From G039029935 sp039029935 (GTDB lineage: Bacteria; Chloroflexota; Anaerolineae; Caldilineales; Caldilineaceae), in the NCBI GenBank assembly GCA_039029935.1, contig JBCCFC010000201.1:1-13993 (forward strand): a stretch of 13,993 nucleotides of DNA, read 5' to 3'. Position numbers and translations under genes: made by a program. The notes beneath the pieces are model-generated. The model saw only the letters and a list, made by a program, of their open reading frames with translations, had not been told where the DNA came from and did no database searches. Below are positions 1 through 7,607 of the stretch, piece by piece. Each line of letters starts with the position of its first letter. Within the stretch, counting starts at the first letter, position 1.

Positions 1-238
1 ATTGAGGTTGGGCAAACAGAGATAAAAGCGGTCCCGTTTGGTTAAGAGTCCCAGATAGAAAAAGGAGATAGGATAAAAGTCCTTTTGGAAAAATCGTCTC
101 GCCTACAACCGGAATTTCTTGGTATCCAAGTTTGATATGCACCAATTTTTCCAAAAGGACTTTTATCCTATCTCCTTTTTCTATCTGGGACTCTTAACCA
201 AACGGGACCGCTTTTATCTCTGTTTGCCCAACCTCAAT
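1..238. repeat. Perfect 94-bp inverted repeat with 50-nt spacer at left edge
   Basis: Bases 1-94 are the exact reverse complement of bases 145-238, with no mismatch, around a 50-nt spacer (95-144). The right arm is coding sequence of the AAA-ATPase/nuclease gene; the left arm is the same coding sequence inverted. The symmetry is still perfect at base 1, so the palindrome may continue to the left of the window. The open frame of the gene runs naturally through the spacer, while the left arm breaks it with an in-frame stop at 74-76, so the left arm is the likely intruder. A fold-back (chimeric) molecule at a contig end is the simplest explanation; a real inverted duplication is the alternative. 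Confidence 0.97.
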
Positions 239-763
239 ACAAAACAGATATTTATTCAATATTTTAACCAAATCCACAACATTGATGTTTCGACGCACTA
301 CGCCGAAATGATGCAGTCCTTTGTCAACCGTCCTGATATGGCACGTCTGTTTGCCGACTATTGGGAACTCTATATCAAACAATTTCCCGAAGCGGTCTTT
401 CAACAGGTCAACGAGAATTTCTACCGCTCCACTTTTTTTCAGCTATGCAGTATGCACCTCTCGCCTTGGTTTACATGGAATGTGGAACGCTCCTATCCAG
501 AGGGCAAAAGCGACCTTGAATTTGTGGGCAAATATCATGAAGTGTTTGCAGGGATGCGTTGGGTGATTGAGTTCAAGTATTTCTCCAATAGCAAGGTGAA
601 AGAAGATAGCATCAAGATTGATGAGTTTACGCTGCGGGATAATGATAAAGCGCAATTGATGGGCTATGCTAGGGGACTGGAGCAGGAATATCCAGAGGCA
701 AAGGTTGAGCTGTTTGTGATTTATTGTTTTGGGAATAAGGGGTTTCGTATTTTTCAGTTGTAG
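119..763 (+). CDS. AAA-ATPase-like / PD-(D/E)XK nuclease protein, C-terminal fragment
   Basis: This is the C-terminal part of a predicted AAA-ATPase with a PD-(D/E)XK nuclease domain (DUF1703-type). Full-length members are usually above 500 aa, with an ATPase-like domain first; here only about 214-230 aa remain and the Walker motifs are absent. Visible family features are FFYLGLLT and LCLPNLN near the start, LFADYWELY in the middle, and the nuclease core WNVERSYPEGKSDLEF...WVIEFKYF, giving candidate metal and catalytic residues D132, E151 and K153 (counted from the TTG at 119). The frame is open upstream from 119 to 77 and reads as plausible family sequence from about base 95, so the TTG is only a formal start; the real gene began further upstream and is cut by the inverted repeat at 1-94. 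These proteins are common, multi-copy and poorly characterised; a DNA-directed role is assumed from the fold. Family assignment is fairly sure, function is not. Confidence 0.8.
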   Translation: MVSKFDMHQFFQKDFYPISFFYLGLLTKRDRFYLCLPNLNTKQIFIQYFNQIHNIDVSTHYAEMMQSFVNRPDMARLFADYWELYIKQFPEAVFQQVNENFYRSTFFQLCSMHLSPWFTWNVERSYPEGKSDLEFVGKYHEVFAGMRWVIEFKYFSNSKVKEDSIKIDEFTLRDNDKAQLMGYARGLEQEYPEAKVELFVIYCFGNKGFRIFQL

Positions 764-837
764 CCAATCCACTCAGAAATAAGTCTATAATGACGTAATA
801 AATTATGTAACGATCAATAGCAGGTTTAACGATTCTC

Positions 838-899
838 ATCTGCGTTCCGTCCCTATCCGCGTCTGTATTTTCTGACGCGGATAGGGACGGAGCGCAGAT
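838..899. repeat. 26-bp near-perfect palindrome in convergent intergenic gap
   Basis: Arms 838-863 and 874-899 pair over 26 bp with one mismatch (T845 opposite G, a wobble in RNA) around a 10-nt loop. The hairpin lies between the ends of two convergent genes (763 and 983), where it could block transcription from either side, but neither flank has a T-tract, so it is not a textbook intrinsic terminator. The heptamer ATTCTCA occurs on both sides (832-838 and 900-906), as a target-site duplication would. A short palindromic mobile repeat (REP or MITE type) fits as well as a terminator. The rest of the 764-982 gap is AT-rich and shows no gene. Confidence 0.75.
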
Positions 900-982
900 A
901 TTCTCAATCATTGCTATCGTTCACTATTATATTTTTATCCATTGACCTTAACCTAAACTCCTTGTGTTCTTCCCAATACCCT

Positions 983-3900
983 TTATCGGCTGATATTTGG
1001 CACAGTAACAAATGGTAAGAATGTCACATGCCCATCTCCCTGTACGATGGGTGGTACGCTCGTCGGCTCCGGTGTTGATTCTGTGGACAAACCGCCCACT
1101 GGTTCAGGCACGGCAGTCAGCGTTGGCGTAGCCGTGAACACTGGTGTTGATGTCGCCGTTGATGTTGGTATCACCGTTGCCGTTGGCCTCGATGTGGGTG
1201 TTGGTGTAGACGTTGGTTGAGGTGTCACACTGGGACTCAACGTTGTCGTGGGCGTCGCGGTCGGTGTTGGCGTTGATGTTGGCTGCGGGCCAAGCACAAT
1301 CATCTCTTCGGCTTGTTCGGCCAACGGCACACCAGCCTCAATCTCAAGGGTTATCTCAACTTGTACCTCTTCTTCGCTTGGCATCACCACCAGATTTTCA
1401 TCCACAAGCGATGCCCCTAGAGAAATCTTATCGCCCGCCTCAATGCCATCTGTCACTGCTAAGTCTAGTGGCGCACCATGTTCTACCACAGAACTCAACG
1501 TCTCATCAGATAGATCACGCAGGTCTAGCCCACACTGCTCGCTGTCTTCTGTACAAGGCTGACGCTCTTCCTGTGTCATACTGGCCGCTGAGACCCCTAG
1601 CGGAATATCGAACCAGAAGAAGCCATCAGAACTTCCCATAAAGACAAAGCCATTGAAGACGACCAGGCAGATTGGTGCTGTTTGTGGCGAAACATGCTGA
1701 ATGACTACGGAAATGTTTGTCCGTGTACCGCTCACCAAAATCGTGTTATCCGACGCGTTAATCACAAGATTCACACCAGGCCTTGGTGTTGTCGCCAGAA
1801 CGGGATCGGGTGTGGGGGTAGACACTGATGTGGGGGTAGGCACGGGTGTTATTGTTGGCAGTGGTGTTGATGTCTCTATTGGTTGTGGTGTCGGTGTCTC
1901 TGTTGGCGTCGGCGTAGATGTAGCAGTGAGCGTCGGCGTAAACGTAGCAGTCGGTGTCAGTGTAGATGTGGCAGTTGGTGTAAACGTAGCAGTGGGTATC
2001 GGTGTAAACGTAGCCGTCGGCGTAGACATAGCAATGGGTGTCGGCATAGATGTAGCCGTTGGCACTGGAGTAGACATAACGGTCGTTTGAGTTACCCGAT
2101 ATTCAACAACACGCGCATTCTGCCATTCAAGACCCGTATGAATCGTGTCCCCATCCACATGAAGCGAAACCATGTCACCGATACGACCACAGCCGTCGCC
2201 ACTGTCGGCGTTGATATGCACGACATAGACAAGCTGTCCATCAACCATCTGTGTCTGTGACTGCCCACAGCGCACACCGTTGATGGTTGCCTGAATCGCT
2301 GCACCGACCATTGATGATGACCCTGACGACGACCCTGGTAGCAGATTGATGGGTCCATAGAAAGTCGCTGGTGGGGCAAAAGGCATTACCTGTTTTATAT
2401 GATTTCCTGATCGGCTATCTACCCCATCCGCATCGCGTAGATAGAGGGTGATTGGGTGGGTGACGCTGATCCAATAGCCTTGCCCAAATTCGAGTTTATG
2501 CAGTGAATTCACATAGTCTGGCACATAGGGGGCATAGACCCGCCAAGGATCGTCCGGTGTGGCTGCATCATACCCATAGACGGCTCCCACTGATCCCTGT
2601 AGCGAGGCCAGTGCTTCTGTCACAGATCGTGTGTCGCGAATGGGATAGGAGATTAGGTTCCAGCCCGCATGGGTCAACGGCACTTCGATGCTGTACATGA
2701 GCGCATAGATGCCTTTGCCCTGTGCAGGTGCAACGGTAGAATTGTGATAGAGGTTGACCGCTGTCTCCAACGGTTGCCATGCTGTCTCTGCTTGGCCCTG
2801 GCTACCCTCCTGCGTATCGGGACGGAAGTAGATGCGCAGCAGATCTTCTTTGTCATCGGCAATGTCACGCCCCAGATAGCTAAGACTGATATAGCCCCCC
2901 TCTACGCTGGGCGCGTCGGGTGAGGTGACAAGGCGATATGCCTGTCCCACCACCGTTGTCCAGCTAGGTGGGCTTGGGACCACAGAGGTTGATTGTAGGG
3001 CAAAGAATTGACCGGCATCAAAGACGAGGTCGCCAATGATCATCGCCTGCCCATCTGAGGAACTAACGGGCACATAACTCATGATGAAGCCGTAACTCAT
3101 GATGAAGCCGTAACTCATGATGAAGCCAGGATTGCCACCAATCGTATAGTCTGCAATGGCTTCACGGCGTGGATGGTTTTCATCGACCCACAGGTGAACA
3201 TAGAGTTCAAAGGCTGGTTCGTCCAGTATAAAACGACCATTGTAGGTCTGCATTGCTTCATCCCAGGACAGACCGATGGGGGCGGGGGCATTCTGTGCGA
3301 CCGGATAGACTCTTGCCATAAGGTTTTCACTGGCGGTCACATTGCTGAAGGTATTGGTAACAGCGATGTCAATCGTGGTGGAGGTGACAGGCGAGAGGAT
3401 AATGTCCGGTGTCCATGTAGGTTTCTCCACCATCGCAATTGACTCGCTGCCCGTCTCAATTTCGATACAACCCAGTCTAGTGGCCTTTGGTTCAAAGACA
3501 CAAAGACGGTCTTGGTTATCCTCGTCTAAGCCGACCCGCGCCCCCCGTGCCCGTATACGGTCAAGCGTAGGACGCCCGACATCAATCAGCTTGTCCTCTT
3601 GGAAAAGGATGGCACGGGCATGGCGACCAGCGATATAGCGTTCTGAGGTTGTGCCATCGGTCATGTGAAAAATGGGTGTGACGAGGGCGGCGGTCGGTGT
3701 GATGGGGGCGACAAACTGCACCTGTGTAACCTTGAGTGGCACGCTGTCCGGGCCGTGATGATGATCATGGTTCTCATCATTGGGATTGGGTGCATGGAAC
3801 CAAGGATAAAAGTGTTGGATGGTGGCCCAATCTGCCCGACCATGTTGGTGATGCGACAGCGTATCACCACAGGCATCTGCCCATGTTGCGCTATCGGGAT

Positions 3901-6900
3901 GGAACTCATCATAGCCGCTGCCATCATCATCACGATAAGGGTCAGACATCACCCCTGGACAGCCTTCAACAAAAGTCATGCGCTTATCTGCATCCTTTCC
4001 CAAATAGTTATCATCCAAGAAAAAGAGATAGTGCCCCAACTCATGCGCTAGGGTGCGCGCCCAATCTTCAGCATTTTGTCCATCATCGGCATTGCCAAAG
4101 CGATTCCAGAGTGCCCCCATACGGATTTGCCCCGTCGTGTAGGTCACGACCTTTGATGCTTGGATGTCTGCACGATGGCTATGTGTACCCGCCTTAGCTG
4201 TGTTTACCTTAACTGTATCTGTTACAAGCATAGAGACCACCCCACCGACATTGGCACTAGGGCGTAGACGGTTGGTCGCATAGAGACGGACATCAGCATG
4301 TTGCCAAGGTTGGAAGCCATCCTCACGCATGACATTGAGGCCATCATGATAGATGGTGAGGTTCCCCAGTGCTGCTTGCCCGTTGCTCCAATCATAGAGC
4401 AGTTCGGAGGTGCGTTCAAGGTCAAAGGTCAGCCGTTCTAAGTAGGCCGTATCCTGACGCGCATCCCACTCGAGGGCAATGGTTAAATCCACCAACATGA
4501 GTGTATTGGTCGATGAGACGGTGAGTGTTTGGATACCTGACGCTGCGACCACATAGCCCAATGAATCAATTGTTGTGGATATACTATCTGTGGCTGTACT
4601 ATCTGTGGCTGTACTATCTGTGGCTGAATCCCCGTAGGGGATATTGGTATGATAGAGCCGCAGGGTCTGGGTGGATACACCCGTCGCCAGCGGTCCATAC
4701 AGGTCAACCGGATGCAGTGCCATCAACGTATCACCAATCACAATCTCGCCACTGCCCTGTAAATACCCATTGCCATCGGTCAATCGCGGTGAGTTTAGGC
4801 CACCATAGGGCAACGCACCGCCAATCTCTCCCTTGGGTAGGCGATAGACGAGCGTGTTTGAGACGGGTTCTGTCTTCTCTAGGTCAATGGTCCGAATTTG
4901 CGTACCACGCACACGAAAGGGGCGTGTGGTTGCGTGGACACTCGCATGTTGGATGTGACCTGGGGCATGGTTGAGATAGCGATAACTACCCTCAGCGACA
5001 TTGGCATCTGCCCCCGTCTGCATGATAGCACGGAAACGAAGTTGAGCCGAATCGGACTGCCCAAAGAAACCACTGGCAAAGGTATCCCAGTGAAAGATAT
5101 GGGACTCACCCGATGCGCTGGTCGCCAAAGCCATTGTCATTGTGTCCGACGTTGCAATGGCGGGACGCCATTCGCCACCATGCGTCGTGGCATACTCGAC
5201 AACAATGCTGGCAAAAGGGGTTTCACCGGGATGGATTAGCGTGTAGGGAATGGAGACAACAGGACCTTCCATCATCAATGTCTGATGCGGTACGTGGGTA
5301 GCGCGATGGGCGTTAAATCTGTTTAGGTGGATACGAAACGTTGATGTCTCTAATAAGGCTCGATTGGACATCCCAATATAAACGCTTTGAGCAGTACTTC
5401 CAATCGTCCTACGAATCATCGCAAGGTCAAGGATATCATCGCCATTGGCATCGCTCATTGCAATGCTCTCGATGCGGGACCCGATATTGCCTAATTCATA
5501 GGATGAAAACGTGCCTTTCCCATCATTTTGATACACTTGGTTTACGCCAATATTCCCAACAGCAAGATCGAGGTCGTCATCGCCATCGATATCTCCCCAC
5601 ACTGCGCTGTACGTATAAAAGTATTCTTGCCCCAAGTCATGCGGTGTCAAATTCCCTTGCCCATCATTTTCATAAACTTGGTTGATGCCTTCATTCCCAA
5701 CGGCAAGATCAAGGTCGCCATCACTATCCATATCTCCCCATGCGATACTGCGAGTGTTACTGCTTTCTGTCCCCAAGTCATGCGGTGCAAAGTTCCCTTG
5801 TCCATCATTCTCATAGACTTGGTTTTGGGGGATAATGCTTCCATTCCCAACAGCAAGGTCAAGGTCGCCATCACCATCCATATCTCCCCATGCCACACTG
5901 TTACTAAACGTGATGCGTTCTTCTGCCCAAACGTCACGCGCAGTAAAGTTCCCTTGTCCATCATTTTCATAGATTTGGTTTATACCCCAATTCCCAACAG
6001 CAAGATCAAGGTCGCCATCACCATCCATATCTCCCCATGCCACACTGCGCGTTCTACGGTCTTCTGTCCCTAAGTCATGGGCGATAAAATTTCCGTGCCC
6101 ATCATTTTCATAGACTTGGTTAATACCCAAGTTCCCAACAGCAAGGTCAAGGTCGCCATCACCATCCATATCTCCCCATGCCACACTCCGAGTGTCACGG
6201 CCTTCTGTCCCCAAGGCATGGACAGTAAAGTTCCCTTGCCCGTCATTTTCATCCACTTGATTGATGCTCGCATTCCCAACTGCAAGGTCAAGGTCGCCAT
6301 CACCGTCCATATCTCCCCATGCCATATTCTGCGCGTCATCCTGATTTCCTTGGTCAGTCAAATTGTGATAGTGTCGAGACACACCCTTATTTCTATAGAC
6401 TTGGTTACTGCTTTGATAGCCAGTCGCAAGATCAAGGTCGCCATCACCATCCATATCTCCCCATGCCACACTCACGACAGTATAGAATTCTTGTTTCAAT
6501 TCATGGGCGGTAAAGTCGCCCTGCCCATCATTTTCATACACTTGGTGTGTGTAGGTATTGCTCACAGCAAGGTCAAGGTCGCCATCGCCATCCATATCTC
6601 CCCATGTAATATTTCGCGTGACACGTTCTTCTGTTCCCAAATCATGAGCAGTAAAGTTGCCCAGCCCATCATTTTTGTACACTTGGTTAATCTGGTTCGC
6701 ATCCTGAGTTCCGTTGCCGATAGCAAGATCAAGGTCACCATCACCGTCCATATCTCCCCATGCGATACTTTGCGTGTTATGTTCTGCTGTCCCCAAGTCA
6801 TGGGCAGTAAAGTTGCCCTGTCCATCATTTTCATACACTTGGTTCATACCCAAATTCCCAACAGCAAGATCAATGTCGCCATCGCCATCCATATCTCCCC

Positions 6901-7540
6901 ATGCCATACTGTATGTGTTACTAGCTGCTGTCCCCAAATCATAGGCAGTAAAGTTGCCCTGCCCATCATTTTCATACACTTGGTTCATACCCAAATTCCC
7001 AATAGCAAGGTCAAGGTCGCCATCACCATCCATATCTCCCCATGCCACGCTGTATGTGTTACGTTCTTCCGTCCCCACGTCATGGGCGGTAAAGTTACCC
7101 TGCCCATCATTTTCATACACTTGGTTCATGCCCAAATTCCCAACAGCAAGGTCAAGGTCGCCATCGCCATCCATATCACCCCATGCCACACTGTACGTCT
7201 TACGCTCTTCCGTACCCACATTATGGGCAGTAAAGTTGCCCTGCCCATCATTTTTATACACTTGGTTCATGCGACCGGAATTACTGGCGAGACGTAAGTC
7301 GTTGCCAATCGCAAAGTCAAGGTCGCCATCACCATCCATATCCCCCCATGCAATACTATTTGTTATACCGTTTATCTCAATAAGCGAGTGTGATAGTAAG
7401 TCTGGTACATCTGCCCAGAGGGTGGCAGGGAAGCCAAAAATGAGGCACAGACATAGCACAAGTGCCACAGCAAAATGCTGTATCCTCTGTGTAATAGATG
7501 TTGTTCTAGATTGTTTGTTGATTGGTTGTTGTGTATCCAT
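983..7540 (-). CDS. Giant exported FG-GAP/VCBS-repeat zinc metalloprotease
   Basis: About 2185 aa. The start at 7540 (MDTQQ) is preferred over an upstream in-frame ATG at 7615. It has AAGGGA (7549-7554, minus strand) 8 nt upstream and gives a normal signal peptide: a basic n-region, a hydrophobic stretch AVALVLCLCLIFGF, and a likely cleavage after LWA. The 7615 start has no ribosome site and would overlap the preceding gene. Order of parts in MDTQQ numbering: 14 FG-GAP/VCBS repeats (about 55-730), each with a DxDxDGDxD-type calcium loop; a beta-rich region; a metalloprotease core with HELGHYLFFLDDNY from H1166 and a probable Met-turn GVMSD (M1198); a later GWNLISYP domain (near 1625); a Pro/Thr linker (about 1820-1912); a globular segment; a second Pro/Thr linker (about 2085-2148); and a tail with FLPF. 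This implies an extracellular or surface-bound calcium- and zinc-dependent protease with an adhesive propeller region. Substrate is unknown. It lies about 60 bp downstream of the CHAT gene, probably in one operon. Confidence 0.88.
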   Translation of the reverse strand: MDTQQPINKQSRTTSITQRIQHFAVALVLCLCLIFGFPATLWADVPDLLSHSLIEINGITNSIAWGDMDGDGDLDFAIGNDLRLASNSGRMNQVYKNDGQGNFTAHNVGTEERKTYSVAWGDMDGDGDLDLAVGNLGMNQVYENDGQGNFTAHDVGTEERNTYSVAWGDMDGDGDLDLAIGNLGMNQVYENDGQGNFTAYDLGTAASNTYSMAWGDMDGDGDIDLAVGNLGMNQVYENDGQGNFTAHDLGTAEHNTQSIAWGDMDGDGDLDLAIGNGTQDANQINQVYKNDGLGNFTAHDLGTEERVTRNITWGDMDGDGDLDLAVSNTYTHQVYENDGQGDFTAHELKQEFYTVVSVAWGDMDGDGDLDLATGYQSSNQVYRNKGVSRHYHNLTDQGNQDDAQNMAWGDMDGDGDLDLAVGNASINQVDENDGQGNFTVHALGTEGRDTRSVAWGDMDGDGDLDLAVGNLGINQVYENDGHGNFIAHDLGTEDRRTRSVAWGDMDGDGDLDLAVGNWGINQIYENDGQGNFTARDVWAEERITFSNSVAWGDMDGDGDLDLAVGNGSIIPQNQVYENDGQGNFAPHDLGTESSNTRSIAWGDMDSDGDLDLAVGNEGINQVYENDGQGNLTPHDLGQEYFYTYSAVWGDIDGDDDLDLAVGNIGVNQVYQNDGKGTFSSYELGNIGSRIESIAMSDANGDDILDLAMIRRTIGSTAQSVYIGMSNRALLETSTFRIHLNRFNAHRATHVPHQTLMMEGPVVSIPYTLIHPGETPFASIVVEYATTHGGEWRPAIATSDTMTMALATSASGESHIFHWDTFASGFFGQSDSAQLRFRAIMQTGADANVAEGSYRYLNHAPGHIQHASVHATTRPFRVRGTQIRTIDLEKTEPVSNTLVYRLPKGEIGGALPYGGLNSPRLTDGNGYLQGSGEIVIGDTLMALHPVDLYGPLATGVSTQTLRLYHTNIPYGDSATDSTATDSTATDSISTTIDSLGYVVAASGIQTLTVSSTNTLMLVDLTIALEWDARQDTAYLERLTFDLERTSELLYDWSNGQAALGNLTIYHDGLNVMREDGFQPWQHADVRLYATNRLRPSANVGGVVSMLVTDTVKVNTAKAGTHSHRADIQASKVVTYTTGQIRMGALWNRFGNADDGQNAEDWARTLAHELGHYLFFLDDNYLGKDADKRMTFVEGCPGVMSDPYRDDDGSGYDEFHPDSATWADACGDTLSHHQHGRADWATIQHFYPWFHAPNPNDENHDHHHGPDSVPLKVTQVQFVAPITPTAALVTPIFHMTDGTTSERYIAGRHARAILFQEDKLIDVGRPTLDRIRARGARVGLDEDNQDRLCVFEPKATRLGCIEIETGSESIAMVEKPTWTPDIILSPVTSTTIDIAVTNTFSNVTASENLMARVYPVAQNAPAPIGLSWDEAMQTYNGRFILDEPAFELYVHLWVDENHPRREAIADYTIGGNPGFIMSYGFIMSYGFIMSYVPVSSSDGQAMIIGDLVFDAGQFFALQSTSVVPSPPSWTTVVGQAYRLVTSPDAPSVEGGYISLSYLGRDIADDKEDLLRIYFRPDTQEGSQGQAETAWQPLETAVNLYHNSTVAPAQGKGIYALMYSIEVPLTHAGWNLISYPIRDTRSVTEALASLQGSVGAVYGYDAATPDDPWRVYAPYVPDYVNSLHKLEFGQGYWISVTHPITLYLRDADGVDSRSGNHIKQVMPFAPPATFYGPINLLPGSSSGSSSMVGAAIQATINGVRCGQSQTQMVDGQLVYVVHINADSGDGCGRIGDMVSLHVDGDTIHTGLEWQNARVVEYRVTQTTVMSTPVPTATSMPTPIAMSTPTATFTPIPTATFTPTATSTLTPTATFTPTLTATSTPTPTETPTPQPIETSTPLPTITPVPTPTSVSTPTPDPVLATTPRPGVNLVINASDNTILVSGTRTNISVVIQHVSPQTAPICLVVFNGFVFMGSSDGFFWFDIPLGVSAASMTQEERQPCTEDSEQCGLDLRDLSDETLSSVVEHGAPLDLAVTDGIEAGDKISLGASLVDENLVVMPSEEEVQVEITLEIEAGVPLAEQAEEMIVLGPQPTSTPTPTATPTTTLSPSVTPQPTSTPTPTSRPTATVIPTSTATSTPVFTATPTLTAVPEPVGGLSTESTPEPTSVPPIVQGDGHVTFLPFVTVPNISR
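1098..1287 (-). repeat. Pro/Thr-rich linker 2 of the secreted protein
   Basis: About 63 residues rich in T, P and S (TSTPTPT patterns) just before the C-terminus. After it come only about 35 residues, ending in TFLPFVTVPNISR. The arrangement of a flexible spacer plus a short conserved hydrophobic tail looks like a surface-retention or sorting signal, but the mechanism is not established from sequence. Confidence 0.88.
1800..2077 (-). repeat. Pro/Thr-rich linker 1 of the secreted protein
   Basis: About 92 residues made almost only of T, P, S and A in TPTATFTP-like hexad patterns. The DNA on the plus strand is correspondingly rich in GT and GTAG steps. Such segments are flexible, often glycosylated spacers in secreted bacterial proteins. 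This one separates the GWNLISYP and following beta domain from a globular C-terminal segment. Confidence 0.9.
3074..3127 (-). repeat. Three 18-bp tandem repeats (GFIMSY)
   Basis: Three consecutive 18-bp units (3074-3091, 3092-3109, 3110-3127) are identical except for the first base of the first unit. They encode GFIMSY three times in the secreted protein, between the protease region and the GWNLISYP domain. Identical units of a length divisible by 3 suggest recent slippage. Confidence 0.93.
4581..4625 (-). repeat. Three 15-bp tandem repeats (TDSTA)
   Basis: Three consecutive 15-bp units (4581-4595, 4596-4610, 4611-4625), differing only in the first base of the first unit. They encode a repeated TDSTA-type pentapeptide inside the beta-rich region before the protease core of the secreted protein. 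The unit is a multiple of 3, so copy-number change keeps the frame. Confidence 0.9.
5345..7370 (-). repeat. 14 tandem FG-GAP/VCBS coding repeats (~141 bp each)
   Basis: The N-terminal third of the secreted protein is built from 14 copies of a unit of about 47 residues with the pattern AWGDMDGDGDLDLAVGN followed by NQVYENDGQGNFTAHDLGTE. The DNA of the WGDMDGDGD core is nearly identical from copy to copy, with cores near 7327, 7157, 7019, 6879, 6738, 6582, 6439, 6296, 6155, 6014, 5869, 5719 and 5578, plus a degenerate last copy near 5440. Copies 7 and 14 are the most divergent. The aspartate-rich loop is the calcium site of integrin-alpha-type beta-propeller blades. Low divergence suggests recent expansion or gene conversion, and the tract could be miscounted in a short-read assembly. 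Confidence 0.93.
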
Positions 7541-7594
7541 ACTGTTTTTCCCTTGAGATTGCTTGAATGAGCAATGGATTTGGATTGGCCTAGA

Positions 7595-7607
7595 GCATAA
7601 GTTATGC
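7595..7607. other. Short palindrome over the CHAT stop codon
   Basis: GCATAAGTTATGC is a 6-bp perfect palindrome around one base and includes the stop codon of the CHAT gene (TAA, minus strand, 7604-7602). A second small hairpin (ATTGCT/AGCAAT, 7558-7575) lies between it and the start of the secreted-protein gene. Both could modulate read-through within the operon, but they are short enough to arise by chance. Confidence 0.3.

Noticed and set aside
784..812. AT-rich near-palindrome around TAATAAATTA as an operator
   Set aside because: It is short, imperfect, AT-rich and not placed before any gene start (convergent gap).
1701..2090. Val/Gly-rich plus-strand frame resembling a repeat protein
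   Set aside because: It is the complement of the Thr/Pro linker; the GV repeats merely mirror TP codons.
6077..7297. Open plus-strand frame of 406 codons opposite the secreted protein gene
   Set aside because: It is the antisense of the FG-GAP repeats. The repeated DNA unit lacks stops in this frame, so the length is a by-product of repetition; the protein is a monotonous hydrophobic repeat with no ribosome site.
5345..7370. Regular ~141-bp DNA repeats considered as a CRISPR-like or satellite array
   Set aside because: The repeats are in frame, encode a known calcium-loop blade unit and have coding-type variation; the spacing is too long and the spacers are not unique.
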